Assembly: GCA_002049455.2 (NCBI GenBank)
Contig: KV919330.1
Span: 1-22,246 of the forward strand
DNA length: 22,246 nt
Origin: Porphyra umbilicalis
Lineage: Eukaryota; Rhodophyta; Bangiophyceae; Bangiales; Bangiaceae
Direction: 5' to 3'
The position numbers and the translations under genes were made by a program. A model generated the notes under the pieces. The model worked only from the letters and a program-made list of their open reading frames with translations, ran no database searches and was not told where the DNA came from. Numbering within the stretch: position 1 is the first letter of the stretch; every line of letters starts with the position of its first letter. Below, piece by piece: positions 17,475-22,246 of the stretch.

Positions 17475-18500
17475 TCAGACGCCCGCCACTGTTGGGGGCG
17501 CGTACGGCTGGCCCGCCAGAGCAGCGTCCAACTCACGCTGCGTCTCGGACCACAGCCGCTCGCGCAGGTCGACATCGCCCGCCGCCGCCACCGCGCTCCC
17601 CACCCCGCAGTCAGCCAGATAGTCGCCCGGCGCGCCTACCGCCCGCAGGGCGGCGGCGACCGACGTTGCCGCGCCCGCCGGAATGGACTTGAGGAAGAGC
17701 GGACCAATAGCCCGGTACAGCGGCCCGATGATCGTGTGGTGGCGGACCAAGCCCGTCGCAATGACCCCCGGGTGGAGGGACACCGCGTCGACGCCGCGGG
17801 CGGCCAGCCCGCGTGCAAACAGCACGTTGGCGAGCTTGCTGTCACTGTACGCGCCGTAGCGGGTGTACTTGCGGCCACCGGTGGTGAAGTGTAGGTCCGC
17901 GACGTCGAGCCCCCCCGACCGCGTCGCGGCCCGGTGGAGGGCGCTCGACACGACGACGACGCGGGTTCCGCGCGACGCCTCGGCAGCGGCGGCCGCCGAC
18001 AGCGGTAGGGACGTGACCGGCTCGGGCGCCGACGCGGCGGCCGGCAGCAGCGCCTGCGTCAGGTGCACGTGGCCGAGGTGGTTGGTCGCCATCTGCAACT
18101 CCCACCCGTGGGCGGTGCGGCTGAGCGGGCACGCCATGACGCCCGCGTTGAGGATGAGCACGTCCAGCCGGCGGTCGCCCAGCGCGGTCTTGACCGACTC
18201 GGCAAACGCCCGCACCGAGGCGAGGTCGGTCAAGTCGAGGGTGACCGCCGTCACCGAGCCGCCGCGGCCATTGGCGGCGGCGGCGGCCGTCGCCGCCGCC
18301 ACGATGCCGTCCGCCTGGGACGTGCGGCGGCAGCCGACAAAGACGGTGGCGCCAGCGGCAGCCAGGGAACGTGCGGTTTCCTCGCCGATGCCGCCGCCAC
18401 CGCCTGTGACGACAATGGTCGTCCCTGTGAGGGTCTGGCCCGCCAACACGTCATCGGCGGTGGACTTGGAGTTCAAAGGGGGGGTGGCAGGAGGCGCCAT
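17475..18500 (-). CDS. Short-chain dehydrogenase/reductase, retinol dehydrogenase/TIC32-like
   Basis: This is an intronless, 341-residue NAD(P)-dependent oxidoreductase of the classical SDR superfamily. The Rossmann nucleotide-binding motif TGGGGGIG is at 32-39, LDLTD at 88-92, NAG at 118-120, the catalytic Asn region MATNHLGHVHL at 137-147, catalytic Ser in VVVVSSALH (about 185), and YSDSK with Tyr 218 and Lys 222. HPGVIATGL follows. The spacing and the KLANVLFARGLAARGV segment resemble the retinol dehydrogenase, WWOX and TIC32 group, but the substrate cannot be told. Val-Gly-Cys-Arg-Arg after the second strand suggests NADP(H) preference (basic residues), an inference. An Ala/Ser-rich insert sits at about 152-178. 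ATG 18500 is the first ATG in frame; the open frame upstream to 18611 starts with GTG. It is divergent from AP-3 sigma. Confidence 0.9.
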   Translation of the reverse strand: MAPPATPPLNSKSTADDVLAGQTLTGTTIVVTGGGGGIGEETARSLAAAGATVFVGCRRTSQADGIVAAATAAAAANGRGGSVTAVTLDLTDLASVRAFAESVKTALGDRRLDVLILNAGVMACPLSRTAHGWELQMATNHLGHVHLTQALLPAAASAPEPVTSLPLSAAAAAEASRGTRVVVVSSALHRAATRSGGLDVADLHFTTGGRKYTRYGAYSDSKLANVLFARGLAARGVDAVSLHPGVIATGLVRHHTIIGPLYRAIGPLFLKSIPAGAATSVAAALRAVGAPGDYLADCGVGSAVAAAGDVDLRERLWSETQRELDAALAGQPYAPPTVAGV

Positions 18501-19068
18501 CCCGGCAGAGAAGCAGGGAAGAGTGTGGCGCAGAGGGCGTAGACGGCAACGCGAGAGGCAGGCGAGGGATGTCCAAACAAGATGGACGAGGCCCGGGTTG
18601 TTGTGCAACACAAGTAGAAGATCCGCGCCAAGACCGGCTGGTCTACAGGCTACGGGTCTTTGCTCATGCCAGGAGGATCTTGACGGCGCGTTTCAACCCG
18701 ACGCCTGAGCACATGCAGAGGGAAGGCGGCGGAGCAGCTTGGGCAAGGCGGTCGCTCTATCCACAAGAAATGAGATTGCCATTTGAGTCTTCTTGATTGG
18801 CTGCTTACGAGCGGACCCCGGATTGCACGTGACTGAAAAAGACCAACATTTACCGTGTAACTTACCTAAGTAGAGGCTTACGTATTCACTTGATCCTCAT
18901 GTTGTCGTGCTCGCCCGTCTGCCCCACACAAGCCACGTTTGCAGCGCCATCACTATCCCGCGTCGCCTACTTCACCGCCATCACCGCTCGCCCCCCCTCC
19001 CATTCACCTACTTGACCTCAGCCACTCACACCTGCCCCTCGGACGTACCCCACCTCGCCCTCCTCACC
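18501..19068. other. Divergent promoter region, SDR and AP-3 sigma
   Basis: These 568 bp separate the two start codons. GC is lower around 18770-18900. A minus-strand CCAAT (ATTGG at 18796-18800) lies about 300 bp upstream of the SDR ATG. A pyrimidine-rich tract (about 18985-19065) leads into the AP-3 sigma ATG. No coding sequence was recognised. Confidence 0.45.
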
Positions 19069-20121
19069 ATGGCCATCCACGCCATCGTCGTCATGAACAC
19101 AACCGGCGCGGCGCGGTTAACCAAGTTCTACGTGCCCCTCCCGCCGGCCGCGCAGCAGGCGTTTGTGCGCGACGCGCATGTGCTCATAGCACGGCGACCC
19201 GAAGGCGTCTGCAATATCATTGCATCGGTGGCGTCGGTCGATGCGGTGGGGGATGGCGCGGGTGGGGGCGGCGGCGGCAGTGGCGACTGGGCGCGGTGCT
19301 TTCCGGGCGGCGGCGGCGGCAGCGGCAGCGGCGGTGCGGCGGCCTCGGCCGCCGCACCATCCTCAGAGGGTGTCCGCCTCATCTACCGCCAGTACGCCAC
19401 GCTCTTCTTTGTGGCGGCGGTCGACGAGACCGAGTCGGCGCTTGGCATCATGGACCTGCTGCAGGTGCTCGTCGAGACGCTGGACCAGTGTTTTGAGAAT
19501 GTGTGCGAGCTCGACTTGATTTTCCACATGGACAAGGTGCGTTTGGCGAGGTGACTGGCTGGGTGCGCCGTGTTGAGGGGCGGTGGGGGAGGGCCTGTTG
19601 GAGGCGCATGGCTGCACCGCGAGTAACGGCGTGACGCGTCGCCTTGGGACAGTATACTGACCGTGGTCCTTTCTTGATGTCCTCCGCACGGCCACGGCGG
19701 TGTCTAGGGATTGCTGTTGCGTCTGTGTTGTATACATGTGGTCGGTGACTGGTGCGCTCTTGTCGCTGCCCATCTCCATGTGCGGTTTCCCGCCCCTGCT
19801 CGGCCGCCGCATCCTTCGAGCGCTTCCTTGCTTCCCCGGTCTTCTTTCTGCGTGTACCTACCCTGCCGCCGCCCGCACTCTACACCGCCACCTCCTCTGT
19901 TCCCGCCACCTGCCCACGCGATACCCCCCCCCCCGTCGACGCAGGTCCACTACGTCATCGACGAGATTATTGTCGGCGGCCTCGTCATGGAAACCAACAT
20001 GGCCGACATCCTCGCGGCCCTCCAAACGTCCAAGCGGGAGGAGCTGGCGTCGGCGGGGGGTGGCACGGGGCTGGCGGCGGGCGTCGCCTCGTCGTTTGGG
20101 GGGAACTTTATCAAAAAGTGA
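19069..20121 (+). CDS. AP-3 complex subunit sigma
   Basis: Exons 19069-19536 and 19945-20121 encode 214 residues. The sigma subunit is the small chain of the heterotetrameric AP-3 adaptor, which sorts cargo from endosome/TGN membranes toward vacuole- or lysosome-type compartments. MAIHAIVVMNTTGAARLTKF opens the longin-like sigma fold. LIYRQYATLFFVAAVDETES, LGIMDLLQVLVETLDQCFEN and VCELDLIFHMDK are strongly conserved, and exon 2 continues VHYVIDEIIVGGLVMETNM. GGLVMETN and the VHY.. start after DK favour AP-3 over AP-1 or AP-2 sigma. Residues 61-100 are a Gly/Ser/Ala-rich insert replacing a short loop. The intron (408 nt) is GTGCGT...CAG, phase 0. The tail SFGGNFIKK is short compared with the longer C-terminus of animal AP-3 sigma. 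ATG 19069 gives the conserved N-terminus. Confidence 0.93.
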
Positions 20122-20198
20122 GCTGGGGGGGGGGGAGGGGGTGAGCGCGCGGTGGGCGAGGACCACGCGGGCGTAGGGGCGAGCGCACTGCCAGCGGC

Positions 20199-20204
20199 TG
20201 TACA
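20199..20204. terminator. Palindromic TGTACA between convergent AP-3 sigma and CSK
   Basis: It lies 78 nt past the AP-3 sigma stop and about 130 nt past the kinase stop. Because TGTACA is its own reverse complement, one site could serve both strands as a poly(A) signal. Confidence 0.35.
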
Positions 20205-20333
20205 TACATAGGGCGCACAAACCACTGGGAAGGCCACGCGGACAACACGGTGACGTGAATAACTGTCCAACGGCGCGGCACGCTCGAGCCGTGGTACCCC
20301 CTCATTCTGCTTCTCGCGCGCACCCCCCCCCAC

Positions 20334-21095
20334 TCAGTCCTCGGCGCCCGAGCCGAGGTGCCGCCGCATCTTGGCGCGCGGCAACCACACACACACCGCC
20401 GTCCCGCCGGCGGGCGGGCTCTCCACCCGCACACACCCGCCGGCGGCGGCGACGAGCTCCGCCACAATCGCCAAGCCGAGGCCCGAGCCGACCACGTCCC
20501 CCCCGTCGGGCGGCGGCGGCAGAGGCGGCGCCCCCCCCGCCGCCACCGCCGCCGCCGCACCACCGTCGGCGCCCGTCCCGGCGCCGCCGTCGGCGGCCAC
20601 CCGCCCCGCGCGCCCGCCGCGCCCCCGAAAGCCGCGCTCCAAGACGCGGGGCAGGTCGGCGGCGGCAATCCCCCGCCCCGTATCCGTCACCCACACGTCG
20701 ACGCCCGCCGGGCGGGCGCGGCACCCCCCCCCCCCCCCGCCACGTCCCCGTCAACGGCGGGCGTGGCGGCGACCGACACGGCAACGGCGCCGCCCGGCGG
20801 CGTGTACTTGACGGCATTGTCAAGCACGTTGGCGACGGCTTCGGCGAGCTCGTCGGCGACGGCAAGCACGGGGGGGGCGTCCTCGTCCATCACCGACGAG
20901 AGGGTGATGCGCCGGTCGGCGGCGGCGGCGGCGGCCGACTCAACGACGGGGGCGAGGACTTCCGACACCCACACGAGCTCCCGCGGGCCCCCGGTGCCAA
21001 ACGTGCGGGGGGGGGGGGGGGGGGGGGGGGGTTTCGGCGCCGCCGCCCGCGTCGCACGTGTCAATGGCCGGCGGCGGCGGGGCGGCGGGCGCGCT

Positions 21096-21127
<32 letters not shown>

Positions 21128-22016
21128 TGCCCCCGTCGCCCGCCGCCGCGTCGGTCGCTGCCGCCGCCGCCACCGGCGGCGGCGACGACGCTGGGGGCAG
21201 CGCTTGAAACACCCCCCCCAGCGCCGGCCGCGACGGGTCGAGCGGCCCGAGCAGCCGCCCGAGGCGCGCCACCTCCCGCAGCACCGCCCGCGCGGTGCGG
21301 CGCGAGGGGTCCCCCACCGGCAGCCGCCGGAGGAGCCCCGTCCCAAACAGCGTCAACGACGCGAGCGGGGACCCGACTTGGTGCACCGTCGCCTCGAGCG
21401 CCGCGCGCACGCGCAGCAGCAGCGTCGACGAGGCCGACGCGGCGGCGGCCGACGACGACCAGCGGCCTTCGAGGCTCGCCGCGAGACCGATCGTGCGCGC
21501 CACGGCCACGACGGCGGCGCGGTCGGCGGGCGCCCACCGGGGGGGGGGCGCGCGAGCACCGTCGACAGGCGGGGGGGGGGGGGGGGGGGCGCCCCCGCCG
21601 CCCGCGCCCGCCTCGGTGCTGGCGGGGGGCGCCGCCGCCGCCGACGCCGCTGCCGCCGCTGCCACTGCCGACGCCGCTGGTGCCGCTGTGGCCGCCGCCG
21701 CCCCCATTCCCGGCGACCGCCGCCGAGACGAGCGCGGCGACGCCCTCCCCCCCACCCAACGCGGCCACGTCAATGTCAACATCGTCCCCCCCCCCCCCCC
21801 AACGCCGCGCCCGCCGCCGCCCGCCTCGCGGCGGCGGCCACGCCACACGGTGAGGACGGCGGCGACCCCCCCGCGCGGCCCTGCAGCGGCACGTACAACC
21901 CCCCGTCGGCCATGGTGCCGGCCGTCCCCTCTGACAGCTGGATAAACGGGTAGTCGGGGAGGAGGCGCGCGGCGGGGATGCCGCCGGGCAGCTGCGCGTC
22001 GGGGCGCGGGGGGGAC

Positions 22017-22049
<33 letters not shown>

Positions 22050-22246
22050 TCGCCGTCGGCAGAGCTGCCGCCACCGCCGCCGCCGCCGCCGCCCGCATGG
22101 GCGTCGACGTCGGCGGCGGCCGCATCGTCGGCGGCGCCCCCCCCCCCCCGGCCCACACGGGCACGACCGGCGCGGCGACGGGCGGCGGCGGCGGCGGGTG
22201 GACGGCGAGGGGCACAAACTCCAAGTCGCCACTCCCCCCGTGTTCC
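20334..22246 (-). CDS. CSK/Hik2-like histidine kinase (5' end outside window, frame broken at homopolymers)
   Basis: The gene runs off the right edge; the stop is at 20334-20336. Chloroplast sensor kinase, from cyanobacterial Hik2, links photosynthetic electron-carrier redox state to plastid gene expression. The visible N-terminal part reads LEFVPLAVHP, then LPDYPFIQLSEGTAG and MADGGLYVPLQG, which I take as a degenerate GAF sensor. The H-box is TVHQVGSPLASLTLFGTGLL followed by RRLPVGDPSRRTA (His codon 21381-21383). Its HQ..PL.., LF.T.LLRRL and REV.RL..LL..LD pattern is that of Hik2/CSK. N-box LAEAVANVLDNAVKYTPPGG, G1 VTDTGRGI, F-box LERGFRGRGG and G2 GSGLGLAIV follow, with a Gly/Ala/Pro insert in the ATP lid. 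The frame changes at several homopolymers: C runs 22137-22149, 21866-21872, 21786-21800 and 20724-20738, and a 25-base G run 21007-21031. At least one more change lies between about 21780 and 21600. Family assignment is good; the exact protein is not recoverable from this sequence. Confidence 0.75.

Noticed and set aside
16974..17692. Open frames of repeated Cys-Cys-Ser-Leu, Leu-Leu-Thr-Val or Ser-Ser-Thr-Val
   Set aside because: They are products of a 12-bp tandem repeat whose length is a multiple of three; there is no start context or domain outside the array.
18501..18611. In-frame 37-codon N-terminal extension of the SDR
   Set aside because: It begins with GTG, not ATG, and carries no conserved residues. 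ATG 18500 is the first ATG in frame and sits a normal distance before the Rossmann motif.

Overview
The window looks like nuclear DNA from a very GC-rich photosynthetic eukaryote. The best fit is a bangiophyte red alga of the Porphyra/Pyropia type, but that is inferred from gene content and base composition, not proven. The evidence is spliceosomal introns, nucleolar NOP58, the AP-3 sigma adaptor, a peroxisomal-type ABCD transporter, a chloroplast sensor kinase (CSK/Hik2 type), very high third-position GC, and low-complexity Gly/Ala/Pro insertions inside conserved proteins. By eye GC is around 70% or more, with lower-GC stretches near 4.4-4.9 kb and 10.8-11.9 kb.

Layout, left to right: a possible 3' tail of a plus-strand gene (1-222); GC-rich sequence with nothing recognised (223-2032); a four-exon SAM-dependent methyltransferase of prokaryotic type on the minus strand (4271 to 2033); a divergent spacer; an Ala-rich coiled-coil protein on plus (6024-8445); NOP58 on minus (10396-8690); a lower-GC divergent spacer; a two-exon ABCD half-transporter on plus (12092-14808); a three-exon thioredoxin-domain membrane protein on minus (16563-15159); an array of 18 perfect 12-bp repeats (17171-17386); a short-chain dehydrogenase on minus (18500-17475); two-exon AP-3 sigma on plus (19069-20121); and the C-terminal part of a CSK/Hik2-like histidine kinase on minus, running off the right edge (22246 to 20334). 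Neighbours mostly alternate strands, giving three convergent pairs (Ala-rich/NOP58, ABCD/thioredoxin, AP-3 sigma/CSK) and three divergent pairs (methyltransferase/Ala-rich, NOP58/ABCD, SDR/AP-3 sigma). Nothing suggests an operon or a shared pathway; these are individually transcribed housekeeping and organelle genes.

Three patterns cut across the genes. First, all seven introns I could place have a 5' splice site GTRYGT, five of them exactly GTACGT. Second, most stop codons are followed within about 20-110 nt by TGTACA or TGTAAC, a candidate poly(A) signal. Third, three genes change reading frame, mostly at runs of G or C, which most simply means homopolymer length errors but should be checked. 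The most unusual single feature is a 104-bp near-perfect copy of part of the ABCD nucleotide-binding domain inside an intron of the neighbouring, oppositely transcribed thioredoxin gene, so that gene's pre-mRNA is antisense to the ABCD mRNA.
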